Assembly (NCBI GenBank): GCA_021834865.1
Contig: JAKBRD010000006.1
Location: forward strand, 1-33,463
Direction: 5' to 3'
Length of the DNA stretch: 33,463 nucleotides
DNA from: Microcaldota archaeon
GTDB lineage: Archaea > Micrarchaeota > Micrarchaeia > Micrarchaeales > Micrarchaeaceae
Both the position numbers and the translations under genes were made by a program. The notes under the pieces were generated by a model. It had not been told where the DNA came from. It was given only the letters and a program-made list of their open reading frames with translations, and ran no database searches. Positions 23,075 to 30,470 of this stretch are shown here, one piece after another. Each line of letters starts with the position of its first letter. Position 1 is the first letter of the stretch.

Positions 23075-24130
23075 TTAAACTTTAGAAACGGCTTTTGCGT
23101 CAACTACTATTTCTATTTCATCCTTTGAATAAGGCCTTACGGTGCGCACCCCTATGAGCGTAAAATCCCTATTCTCTTCTCGGAAACGCTTTGCCATGCC
23201 TTCTACGGCTTCGTCCACCCTGCCTGCGTCGCAGAACGAATATATATGGAAAGTCGCAGAGTCTTTGGCTACGGCGCAGGCTGCTTTTATAAAATCAATG
23301 CTAGTCTTAGGCATCGGCATTACTACCCTGTCAGCAAAGCCCCTGTGCATTGCAGCCAGTTTGCCAAAGTCGCCATTGTAAGCCTTTACATTGGCAGCTT
23401 TATTCAGCTCTATATTTTTAAGCATGTAGCTGTATGCGCTCGGATTCAGCTCAATCGCAAGCACGCTTGACTTTGGGTGGCTCTTGGCTATCTCTATGGC
23501 GAACGGCCCAACGCCGGCGAAAGGCACAGCGACTTTTTCTCCGTCTTTAACGAGCTTGGATATTCTGGACCTCTCATACGACAGCCTTGGAGAAAAGAAA
23601 ACCTTCCTGACGTCGAATACGAAGCTGCATCCGTTCTCCTTGTAGCTTGCCATGTAAGTACGCTTGCCAGCCACATACCTTACGCTCCTTGTCCTGTAGA
23701 CTCCTTTGACCGGCCCGCTCTTGGCCAGCACCGTAGTCACTGTGCTGCTGCCATTTATGAGGGCCATGCCTATGGCTGCCTCTTTCGGCTTAAGCTTGTC
23801 CGAAAGCTCTATTACTGCTATGCTGCCGAACGGATCGTAGCCTCTAGCGAGCTCTTTTCTCTCATCAGGTTTGAGGATCTTTTCAAGCTCATCCTCGTAA
23901 TCCGGCTTTCTGCTGCTCTTTTCATGCGCCGCTTCCCGCTCCTTTACCTTGGCCCCTATGGAATCGGCGAAATGTGCAAGGTTTTTATTACTTGCTTGAT
24001 AAATAGTAAGCGGAAAATATACGTAGCGTGCGCTATGAAGCACTTTGAAGCCGTTAGCGAGCATGTCATTCTTAGAAAGGAATGATTTCGCATCTTGGGC
24101 GTATTGCCTTTTGACTTCCAGGTATTGCAT
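23075..24130 (-). CDS. Trm5/Tyw2-type tRNA methyltransferase
   Basis: A 351-aa class I SAM-dependent enzyme of the Trm5/Tyw2 family, which modifies G37 (m1G or wyosine precursors) in tRNA. The N-terminal part contains an OB-like region and the GVYRTRSVRYVAGK/FVFDVRKVFFSPRLSYERSRI block typical of the family. The SAM site is VAVPFAGVGPFAIEIAK, with the acidic strand end VLAIELNPSAY. The catalytic NLP/NPP-type loop is replaced by MPMPKTS, an unusual sequence. ATG at 24130 is used; a GTG at 24145 is possible. The gene diverges from spt5 with a shared AT-rich promoter region. Whether it acts as Trm5 or as a Tyw2-like enzyme is open. Confidence 0.87.
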   Translation of the reverse strand: MQYLEVKRQYAQDAKSFLSKNDMLANGFKVLHSARYVYFPLTIYQASNKNLAHFADSIGAKVKEREAAHEKSSRKPDYEDELEKILKPDERKELARGYDPFGSIAVIELSDKLKPKEAAIGMALINGSSTVTTVLAKSGPVKGVYRTRSVRYVAGKRTYMASYKENGCSFVFDVRKVFFSPRLSYERSRISKLVKDGEKVAVPFAGVGPFAIEIAKSHPKSSVLAIELNPSAYSYMLKNIELNKAANVKAYNGDFGKLAAMHRGFADRVVMPMPKTSIDFIKAACAVAKDSATFHIYSFCDAGRVDEAVEGMAKRFREENRDFTLIGVRTVRPYSKDEIEIVVDAKAVSKV

Positions 24131-24164
24131 GTGCACACATCTCACGTCTATGATAATCCAAGGA

Positions 24165-24193
24165 AATAATTATAAATTGCAGCATATAAATTT
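24165..24193. promoter_or_regulatory. Divergent promoter region of trm5-like gene and spt5
   Basis: The plus strand reads AATTATAAATT (about 24168-24178), then GCATATAAATTT (24182-24193). The first element can serve both directions and places the spt5 transcript start near 24199, before its GTGGAG binding site. Confidence 0.5.
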
Positions 24194-24210
24194 AATGGCA
24201 AGTGGAGTTT

Positions 24211-24663
24211 ATGTATTTCGTAGTTAAAGTTACATCTGGTCAGGAGAGGATTGTGGCCAACATGCTGCAGAGCAAGGCGGCCAAGGGCGACCAGAAGGTT
24301 TACTCTATGATGATAGTAGAGGGCATGCGCGGCTACATTATAATAGAAGCAGAGGACGAGCTCGCATGCAGGGAGTTCGTAAGCAAGGAGCACAACGTAA
24401 GGGGCGTGCTCTCCAAGCCTTTGACACAAGAAGAGATAGACAAGCTCGTAAGCATGCCAAGCAAGGCTCAGGATATACAAAAGGGCGACACTGTGGAATT
24501 CAGCACAGGGCCGTTCAAGGGGTATAAGGCCAAGGTCCTCAAGATAGACGATACGAAGAACGACATGACTGTTGAGCTTATGGATGTTGTAGTGCCAATA
24601 CCTATAACAACGAAGATAAATACTGCCAAAGTGATACAAAAAGCAAAGAACGACGAGGAATGA
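24211..24663 (+). CDS. spt5: Transcription elongation factor Spt5 (NusG-like)
   Basis: A 150-aa archaeal Spt5: the NGN domain (MYFVVKVTSGQERIVANML to about residue 85), then a KOW domain (KGDTVEFSTGPFKGYKAKV). It binds the RNA polymerase clamp with Spt4 and raises processivity. The ATG at 24211 gives the normal N-terminus; an upstream GTG at 24202 adds only three residues and overlaps the GTGGAG ribosome binding site. It is followed 4 nt later by rpl11, the conserved archaeal nusG-L11 order; secE is not upstream here. Confidence 0.95.
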   Translation: MYFVVKVTSGQERIVANMLQSKAAKGDQKVYSMMIVEGMRGYIIIEAEDELACREFVSKEHNVRGVLSKPLTQEEIDKLVSMPSKAQDIQKGDTVEFSTGPFKGYKAKVLKIDDTKNDMTVELMDVVVPIPITTKINTAKVIQKAKNDEE

Positions 24664-24667
24664 GAGA

Positions 24668-25135
24668 ATGAGCGAAGTTACAATAAATGGATTGATTGAG
24701 GGAGGCAAGGCAACAGGAGGCCCACCTTTTGGCCCGGCATTGGGCCCGCTAGGCGTGAATATAAACGCTATAATAGCCGAAATAAACAAGAAGACCGAAG
24801 GATTCTCAGGCATAAAGGTGCCTGTCAAGGTCATAGTGGACTCGGCTACCAAGTCATTCAAGGTAGAAATAGGCGCGCCGCCAACAAGCGCCCTAATACT
24901 TAAGGAGATTGGCGTGGCAGCTGGAGCAAAGGCCAAGGATGAAGTTGTTGGCAATATTTCCCTAGAACAGGTTAAGAAGATAGCAAAATCCAAGGAAGCC
25001 AAGCTCTACGGCAAAAGCACTGCTGAGCGCGTAAATCAGGTGCTCGGCACGTGCAAGAGCATGGGAGTAAATTGCGAGAACGAAAATCCGAAGGCCATAA
25101 TAGCAAGGATAAAGTCCGGAGAGATAAAGCTCTGA
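24668..25135 (+). CDS. rpl11: Ribosomal protein L11 (uL11)
   Basis: A 155-aa large-subunit protein at the GTPase centre. GGKATGGPPFGPALGPLGVN (N-terminal domain, IF2/EF binding), KVPVKVIVDSATKSFKVEIGAPPTSALILKE and the C-terminal rRNA-binding domain with GTCKSMGVNCEN are all present. The length is normal for archaea. It lies in the spt5 operon; L1 and L10, which often follow, are replaced by a DNA glycosylase gene. Confidence 0.97.
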   Translation: MSEVTINGLIEGGKATGGPPFGPALGPLGVNINAIIAEINKKTEGFSGIKVPVKVIVDSATKSFKVEIGAPPTSALILKEIGVAAGAKAKDEVVGNISLEQVKKIAKSKEAKLYGKSTAERVNQVLGTCKSMGVNCENENPKAIIARIKSGEIKL

Positions 25136-25185
25136 ATGGGCTTTCTCCCAAGGGCGATATCCCTCTTCCTTCAAGCGCAGAGCTC

Positions 25186-25881
25186 ATGGAGCTGTACGGC
25201 TGCATGAGATCAGCGTTCGGCTTCCTTCATTGGTGGCCGGGAGACACAAAAGACGAGATTTTTATAGGGGCCATACTTACTCAGCAAACCACATGGCTCA
25301 ATGTGGAAAAGGCAATATCGAATCTAAAGCGCTCACGGGCCCTGAGCATAAGCGCGCTTTCAAAAATGAAAACGAGAGACATAGAAAAGCTTGTCAAGCC
25401 TAGCGGCTACTACAAGCAGAAGGCAAAGAGGCTAATCTCGCTTTCCTCGGCAATAATTTCGAATTACGGCTCTCTCGAGGGCTTATTCGGCCTTGGACAA
25501 AAAGAGCTCAGGCGCACATTGCTTGATATGAATGGGATAGGGCCTGAAACTGCGGACTCGATAGTTTTATACGCTGCCGGAAAGCCTACTTTCGTCATAG
25601 ACGCGTATACAAAAAGGATAATGCACAGGGTTTTCGGCACTGCTGCGGATATAAGCTATGACGGCTTAAAAGCGGCATTCGAATCTGCATTGCCCAAAAA
25701 ACTCGGGCTTTACAAGGACTTCCATGCACAGTTCGTGGAACTGGGAAAGAGATACTGCAAAGCAAAGCCCGCATGCAGCGAATGCCCTGCCTTGGGATTA
25801 TGCCAATATGCAAATTCCCGCTTTTCAGGCGCTTCTGCAACCAAAAAACCAGAAAATGCCAAAAGAGGAACACCGCAATAA
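25186..25881 (+). CDS. HhH-GPD DNA glycosylase (endonuclease III-like)
   Basis: About 231 aa. The segment FGFLHWWPGDTKDEIFIGAILTQQTTWLNVEKAI is typical of the endonuclease III-related/MagIII-like group. The HhH motif is DMNGIGPETADSI and the catalytic Asp lies in FVIDAYTKRI. The position of the EndoIII lyase Lys is Glu here, so a monofunctional base excision glycosylase is more likely than an AP lyase. A 4Fe-4S loop C-x5-C-x2-C-x5-C (YCKAKPACSECPALGLC) follows. The ATG at 25186 gives the usual family start; the frame stays open back into rpl11 but without an acceptable start. The C-terminal 20 residues are Lys/Ala-rich and not conserved. Confidence 0.87.
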   Translation: MELYGCMRSAFGFLHWWPGDTKDEIFIGAILTQQTTWLNVEKAISNLKRSRALSISALSKMKTRDIEKLVKPSGYYKQKAKRLISLSSAIISNYGSLEGLFGLGQKELRRTLLDMNGIGPETADSIVLYAAGKPTFVIDAYTKRIMHRVFGTAADISYDGLKAAFESALPKKLGLYKDFHAQFVELGKRYCKAKPACSECPALGLCQYANSRFSGASATKKPENAKRGTPQ

Positions 25882-25921
25882 TATATAAATATTACATGCG
25901 CTCATAATGATTTATAGGTGA
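25880..25921 (+). promoter_or_regulatory. Strong promoter and ribosome binding site of the 650-aa gene
   Basis: The TATA box AATATATAAAT (25880-25890) overlaps the previous stop codon. The expected transcript start is near 25911, and AGGTGA (25917-25921) lies 4 nt before the ATG at 25926. All signals are close to consensus. Confidence 0.65.
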
Positions 25922-25925
25922 AGAT

Positions 25926-27878
25926 ATGGCGTTAACTACGTACAGTAAAACCCGCAAATATTTGGAGAGCTCAAATAAGTCTGCTGAAAGGCTGGCTCAA
26001 AATGTCGGAGAAATACTGGGCCCTCACGCGAATGACACCATCTACAAGAGCATAACAGAAAAGGAAGACATAAGCCAAATAAAGCATTCAGGGCAGGAAA
26101 TTTTCAATGATGCCTATACTGCATACGAAATAAAATCTGAAATGAGGGACCTGAGAAAGCTGAACGAATCCATAAGGATAATATCTTACGTTGCCAAGAA
26201 CCCGGCGCAGAATAAATACGGGGCGGGCAAAATACAAGAGGCACACAACATTTTTGATTTGGCAAGGGAAAAGGCAGAAAAATACGTAAAGCCCCAATAC
26301 AGCGTAAACCATTATATAAGCGACCCGCACCTAATGATTAATACATACATAGACTACCTTCAGGCAAAGTACCAGAAAGACAAGGACGTTTTCGAGCAAG
26401 CAAGATACGACCAGAACAACGCTTCCAACTACAAGCTTGTAAACAGGTTCCGCTCAAAGGACCTCATAAACAAAATGGAAATGGACGCGATGAAGGGAAT
26501 ACAGGGCAGGCTAATATCCGAAGTTGCAAGCATAAAAACAATGGAAAACAAATACCCTGAATTAAAGGGCGTGTCGGATTATGCGCTTGCATACGTCAAT
26601 AAATTCGACCTTACGAACAAGAAGAATATAGGGAATCCTGTCCCAAAAGACAAGACCTCATTGATGCCGCCTAAAGATTTCTGGACTACGCTTAACAAAG
26701 TGGAATCCGGATTAAAGGTAACGGAAGGAATGAAAAATGACCCAAGCTACCTTAAGGCTGAAGGCTACTCGCAGTTCTATTCCGGAGACAAGATGAATGC
26801 CCTGATAACAACGCTCCTGGCTGACCCTAAAACTAATCATCTCACGCAGGAACTGGAAGATATTGCGACCAACTTCCACAAAAAGGGCCTAAAAAGGAAA
26901 ATGGTTCACATGAGGATCGAGTACAAGGAATTCATGAGGAACAGCAGCGTAAGGGCAGTCAATCAAATACTCACGGCTGCGGTAAAGCTCGGAAGTAAAA
27001 GCGGCAGTTGGCGTGGAGCTTCAAAAGAGAAAGAATACGATTACCTTGTCCAGAAGCATGCCGACCTGTTCTTGCAGAAGGATGCCAATGGCTATTCCAA
27101 ATTCCAGAAAATCGCAGCTGAAACCATAGCATTCGACGCAGCATTCAAGGCGCTAAGAACAATAACCACTTTCGGCACCAAGAACATAGCAATAGACAAG
27201 ATAAGGGCTGAAAGGCAAGGAATTATCAAAGAGATGGTAAACAAGGCTTCGACAGGGCAGATATACAACGAATTCGTAAGCGGCATGGAATCGTCAAAAA
27301 CAACTTCGGCTGCTCCTGCCACGATGGATCAAAGCGCAATGTCACTGCTTGGCTATTCAAAAGCGAACGAGCTCATAGACAGCACAAAAACGCTCAACAT
27401 CTCAAGCCTCTCAAAGGCAGAGCAGGATGAATTCGAAAACGCCAAGAAGAAAATCGAAGACGCAGTCACGGCAAACAAGCAGCCAAGCGCAATAGATACG
27501 TTTTCGGTGATAAAATATGGAAACAAGGCCCTGCTGCTGCAGTTTGAGAACTCGCTGCCGTCAAGGTCTCGCGCATCTATAAAAAGGGCCCTGCTAGGTC
27601 AGCTTGACGGAATAGACGTAACGGCCAAGAATGCTGCCGAAAAGCTCGAAAAGGCGCGTGCATCGTTCCTGACATCAATTCTATTTGAAAGCTCAAGCAC
27701 CTCGATAACGAACGCGGTAAAAACCGCATTGGGCCCAAGCGAATACAAACAGGTCAAGAAGACGCTTCTGGACGCATACGGGAACGATTTTGCCGGATAT
27801 ACCGAAGCAAACTGGAGCTATGTGAACGACTCGCTTAAAAAGGCGTGCAGCACAATGCCGGGATTGGCATTCATCTGA
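25926..27878 (+). CDS. Unknown large, soluble, mostly helical protein
   Basis: A 650-aa protein I do not recognise. There is no signal peptide, membrane segment or nucleotide-binding motif. It is rich in Lys, Ala, Asn, Ser and Tyr, and reads as long amphipathic helices (for example AYEIKSEMRDLRKLNESIRI, ARVSFLTSIL-like ends). The only cysteine I see is about ten residues from the C-terminus (KKACSTMPG). A Ser/Thr/Ala-rich stretch near residues 455-470 (SSKTTSAAPATMDQ) may be a hinge between an N-terminal part of about 450 and a C-terminal part of about 180 residues. Near-consensus promoter and ribosome binding site suggest high expression. It may be a lineage-specific structural or scaffold protein; no function can be assigned. 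Confidence 0.85.
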   Translation: MALTTYSKTRKYLESSNKSAERLAQNVGEILGPHANDTIYKSITEKEDISQIKHSGQEIFNDAYTAYEIKSEMRDLRKLNESIRIISYVAKNPAQNKYGAGKIQEAHNIFDLAREKAEKYVKPQYSVNHYISDPHLMINTYIDYLQAKYQKDKDVFEQARYDQNNASNYKLVNRFRSKDLINKMEMDAMKGIQGRLISEVASIKTMENKYPELKGVSDYALAYVNKFDLTNKKNIGNPVPKDKTSLMPPKDFWTTLNKVESGLKVTEGMKNDPSYLKAEGYSQFYSGDKMNALITTLLADPKTNHLTQELEDIATNFHKKGLKRKMVHMRIEYKEFMRNSSVRAVNQILTAAVKLGSKSGSWRGASKEKEYDYLVQKHADLFLQKDANGYSKFQKIAAETIAFDAAFKALRTITTFGTKNIAIDKIRAERQGIIKEMVNKASTGQIYNEFVSGMESSKTTSAAPATMDQSAMSLLGYSKANELIDSTKTLNISSLSKAEQDEFENAKKKIEDAVTANKQPSAIDTFSVIKYGNKALLLQFENSLPSRSRASIKRALLGQLDGIDVTAKNAAEKLEKARASFLTSILFESSSTSITNAVKTALGPSEYKQVKKTLLDAYGNDFAGYTEANWSYVNDSLKKACSTMPGLAFI

Positions 27879-27906
27879 GCGCATGGCAGGATTTTAGGAA
27901 AATACG

Positions 27907-27940
27907 GGGCATAATGCCCTTCTCTTTTTATTTTATTTAT
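27907..27940 (+). terminator. Terminator of the 650-aa gene
   Basis: A stem GGGCA/TGCCC with a 3-nt loop (27907-27919) is followed by the T-rich tract TTCTCTTTTTATTTTATTT. Confidence 0.65.
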
Positions 27941-27963
27941 TCCTTGGAGTTTCTAGGATAATA

Positions 27964-27985
27964 GCTAAAAATAGCAGTTCCTGCT
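27964..27985 (-). terminator. Terminator of the 131-aa gene
   Basis: On the minus strand AGCAG/CTGCT with a 3-nt loop (27973-27985) directly after the stop codon is followed by TATTTTTAGC. Opposed to the terminator of the converging gene. Confidence 0.55.
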
Positions 27986-27988
27986 CTC

Positions 27989-28384
27989 TCACTTCCTTAT
28001 CAAGCCTTTTATCTGCTCGGTCAGTTCCTTTATGTCTTTGAGCTCTTTCTCCTCCTTGCTGTTGAGCTTTATGTCGCCCTTGCTTATGCTGGATTCTATC
28101 GTTTCCAGGAATGACACCCATTCTTCGGCATCCTCCTTTGTAAGCTCTATGAAATTCTTGTCCTCAACGAAGACATTGAGCAGGTTTATTATCCTTGCAT
28201 TCTCTACCGGATCCTTGCCTTCGTCTATTTTATCCTTTGCGAAGTTCCTCAGCTCTCTTATTTCCGTCAAGCTGACGTTCTTGTTCTCTTCCGAAAGATC
28301 GCTTATGTCTTTCACAAAAGAGCGTATTGCGCTGCTGAGTTTGCCCAGGACCTCATTAAGGCTAGAAAGCTTTATACCCTCCAT
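27989..28384 (-). CDS. Unknown small helical protein
   Basis: A 131-aa soluble protein rich in Glu, Lys and Leu, predicted from its heptad-like pattern to be helical, probably coiled-coil (LNEVLGKLSSAIRSFVKDI, EEKELKDIKELTEQIKGLI). It has no Cys, no membrane segment and no motif that I recognise. The ATG at 28384 has GTGAT 4 nt upstream. It converges with the 650-aa unknown gene, each with its own terminator, and diverges from the proline-dehydrogenase-like gene. It could be a dimerising or adaptor protein; nothing in the sequence decides this. Confidence 0.75.
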   Translation of the reverse strand: MEGIKLSSLNEVLGKLSSAIRSFVKDISDLSEENKNVSLTEIRELRNFAKDKIDEGKDPVENARIINLLNVFVEDKNFIELTKEDAEEWVSFLETIESSISKGDIKLNSKEEKELKDIKELTEQIKGLIRK

Positions 28385-28482
28385 GCTATCACAATTTATT
28401 GTCTGCCAAGGTTTAAAACACTTTCAAAATGCCTTAATCAAAAGGCTTAAATTAGTGAATAAAGCATATACTAACGCCAGTT

Positions 28483-28508
28483 ACTTATGCCTATCCATAA
28501 GTATATAC
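28483..28508 (+). promoter_or_regulatory. Promoter with perfect inverted repeat before the proline-dehydrogenase-like gene
   Basis: ACTTATG (28483-28489) and CATAAGT (28496-28502) are perfect 7-bp arms with a 6-nt spacer; the second arm runs into a TATA-like GTATATAC (28501-28508). The TTG start is 27 bp later, so the message would have almost no leader. Confidence 0.5.
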
Positions 28509-28534
28509 ATAACTTAAAAATTACCAGTGGTTGA

Positions 28535-29425
28535 TTGGCAAGCAATGATCATGGCCTAATAAAAAGGCTCGTATTCAAGCTAGTGAAAAAACACATAGCC
28601 GGGAGCACATCCGCTTCAGTCATACGTACTGTCAAGCAGCTAAACGACAGGAACATCTCCGCTACCGTGACTTTTCTCAATGAAAATGCTGCCACTCCGC
28701 TTAAAATAAGGTACAACATAAACAGCTACATTGAGATGATAAAGCAGCTCTCAAGGCTGAACCTTGAAGCCGAGGTATCGCTCAGGCTGTCCCAGCTGGG
28801 CTACCTGAGCAGCAAGGAGCAGGCTGTCAATGCGCTGGACGAGATAGTGTCTACGGCAGACAAATACAAAAAGAGGCTTTGGCTAGAATCCGAGAGCACC
28901 ATAATACAGAACAGCATATTCGACGCCAGGGACAGGTACGACGGCACTTCTGAAATCGGCGTAGAAGTGCCTGTGGACTACATGTCCAAATATACCAACG
29001 GCACAATACCAAAGCCTATGCTCTCTTACAAATACGTAAAGCTAATGATCCTGGCTCAGCAGGAGCCTGAAGCGATTTCAAAAAAGAAGGAAAAGCCAAA
29101 AAAGGACTCGCAGGAAGCCCTATACTACAAATGCATAGCCAAGCTTGCCGAGAACGACGTTAATACTATAGTGTTCGGCCACGATGAAAAGATGCTTTCG
29201 AAGATAATGGCGGGCTCCAAGAATTACAAAAAACATTTAAGGTTTGAGGTGCCATTAGGCTATAACAGGAAGCGCTTCGGAATGATGCTCAAGTCGAATC
29301 AGAAAATGAGCGTTTACGTGGCATACGGCAAGGATTGGGTTCCGTACGCAATAAACAAGCTCACCGAAGGCAGGATAAGGGATATAGCAAAGGCCGTCTT
29401 GGACGGCGAAAGCGGTGGCAAGTGA
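28535..29425 (+). CDS. Proline dehydrogenase-like (PRODH barrel) protein
   Basis: A 296-aa protein with the order of the flavin-dependent proline dehydrogenase barrel: AGSTSASVIRTVKQLNDRNISATVTFLNEN, then LEAEVSLRLSQLGYLSSKEQ, LWLESESTIIQ, and at the end LRFEVPLGYNRKRFGMMLKS and MSVYVAYGKDWVPYAINKL, all at the expected spacing. PRODH oxidises proline with FAD. However, the segment that usually reads QAYLRR appears as VPVDYMSK and the VRLVKGAY strand as YKYVKLMI, so substrate-binding Arg residues may be lost. A Lys-rich insert (SKKKEKPKKDSQ) interrupts the middle. The TTG start is the only reasonable one near the N-terminal helix. The following SDR gene overlaps the stop by one base. Confidence 0.7.
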   Translation: MASNDHGLIKRLVFKLVKKHIAGSTSASVIRTVKQLNDRNISATVTFLNENAATPLKIRYNINSYIEMIKQLSRLNLEAEVSLRLSQLGYLSSKEQAVNALDEIVSTADKYKKRLWLESESTIIQNSIFDARDRYDGTSEIGVEVPVDYMSKYTNGTIPKPMLSYKYVKLMILAQQEPEAISKKKEKPKKDSQEALYYKCIAKLAENDVNTIVFGHDEKMLSKIMAGSKNYKKHLRFEVPLGYNRKRFGMMLKSNQKMSVYVAYGKDWVPYAINKLTEGRIRDIAKAVLDGESGGK

Positions 29426-30444
29426 TGGAGCACCAGGCAGGCAATGCGGTTGTTGTCGATTTGGTTACCGGAGCGACCTCGGCTTTGGGCCGAAGGCTTG
29501 TTGAACGGCTTGTAGACATGGGCCATGAGGTCAGGGCTATACTAAGGGTGCATCCTTCAAAATCCAACGAATGGATGGCTCTTCCTTCAAAGGTAAAAGT
29601 ATATGTTGCGGACCTGACCTTGAAGAACGAAAACGACTCCAAGGTCCTCGAAGAAGCATGCACTGGAGTAGACAACATATTCCACATAGCAGCCGCGGTA
29701 TACAACTACAAAAACACCTATGACGATCTTATAAACATAAACGTAATAGGCACGGAAAACCTGCTTAATGCGTACGAGGCCGCCAACAAGGATTTGAAGA
29801 AGCCGGTACACATAATATACGCAAGCAGCATCACAGTATACGGCTATAAAAGGCCAAACGAGCTTCTCTCAGAAAACTCGGCCATGAATCCTTCAAGCCC
29901 ATACTCCGAAAGCAAGATGATGGCCGAGCAGGTAATAAAGTCTTTTGCAGATGCAAACAGGCTAATGAAATACACCATACTGAGGTTCGGGACGTTCTAC
30001 GGCCCTGACTACAAGGATTCATATTTCAAGATATTCAAGCTCATAGAGCAGGGGAGGGCCATATACGTAAGTGGCGGAGTCAATCATGTGGAGCTTATAC
30101 ATGAAGACGATGCAGCGGATTCGATGGTGCTTGCGATGATGTCAAAGTCCAAGGAAAACGAGATTTACAACATAACCGAAGGCGAAACTTACACTATAAA
30201 GTGGCTCTTCGAGTTAGTGGCAAAAGCTCTTGGCGTGCAGTCTCCAAAGCGCAGCATACCTCATGCAATAGCCAAGCTCACGAGCAAGATAGCGAATATA
30301 AATTACGACGAGCTCGAATTCATGGCCAGCGACAGGAAGATAGACATATCAAAGGCCAGGAGCAAGCTGGGATACGAGCCCAAGCACAACATACGCAAGG
30401 ACGGCCTGATGCTTTTAGAAGAATACAAAAAATCCAAGCAGTAA
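29425..30444 (+). CDS. Extended short-chain dehydrogenase (NAD-dependent epimerase/dehydratase family)
   Basis: A 339-aa Rossmann enzyme. The N-terminal NAD(P) motif is VTGATSALG (TGxxGxxG with Ser-Ala replacing the central Gly), followed by ADLT, NIFHIAAAVYNYKNT, YASSITVYG and the active-site Tyr-x3-Lys in SPYSESKMMAEQV. The C-terminal part (LRFGTFYGPDY, VELIHEDDAADSMVLA, YNITEGETYTIKWL) is the substrate domain of UDP-sugar epimerases or 3-beta-hydroxysteroid-type enzymes. The substrate cannot be told. The ATG at 29425 overlaps the previous TGA (TGATG) with GGTGG upstream; the longer frame from 29335 is not needed. Confidence 0.88.
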   Translation: MEHQAGNAVVVDLVTGATSALGRRLVERLVDMGHEVRAILRVHPSKSNEWMALPSKVKVYVADLTLKNENDSKVLEEACTGVDNIFHIAAAVYNYKNTYDDLININVIGTENLLNAYEAANKDLKKPVHIIYASSITVYGYKRPNELLSENSAMNPSSPYSESKMMAEQVIKSFADANRLMKYTILRFGTFYGPDYKDSYFKIFKLIEQGRAIYVSGGVNHVELIHEDDAADSMVLAMMSKSKENEIYNITEGETYTIKWLFELVAKALGVQSPKRSIPHAIAKLTSKIANINYDELEFMASDRKIDISKARSKLGYEPKHNIRKDGLMLLEEYKKSKQ

Positions 30445-30470
30445 GCGAATAAAATACTAGTGGTATAGCA

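Noticed and set aside
24148..25002. Minus-strand open frame of 284 codons opposite spt5 and rpl11
   Set aside because: It lies fully antisense to two well-identified genes and encodes no recognisable protein; codon bias leaves the opposite frame open.
25051..25185. Longer N-terminus of the DNA glycosylase from a GTG inside rpl11
   Set aside because: It overlaps the rpl11 coding region by 85 bp and adds residues not found in the family.
29335..29424. Longer N-terminus of the SDR protein
   Set aside because: The ATG at 29425 gives a normal Rossmann start, with GGTGG upstream and a one-base stop/start overlap.
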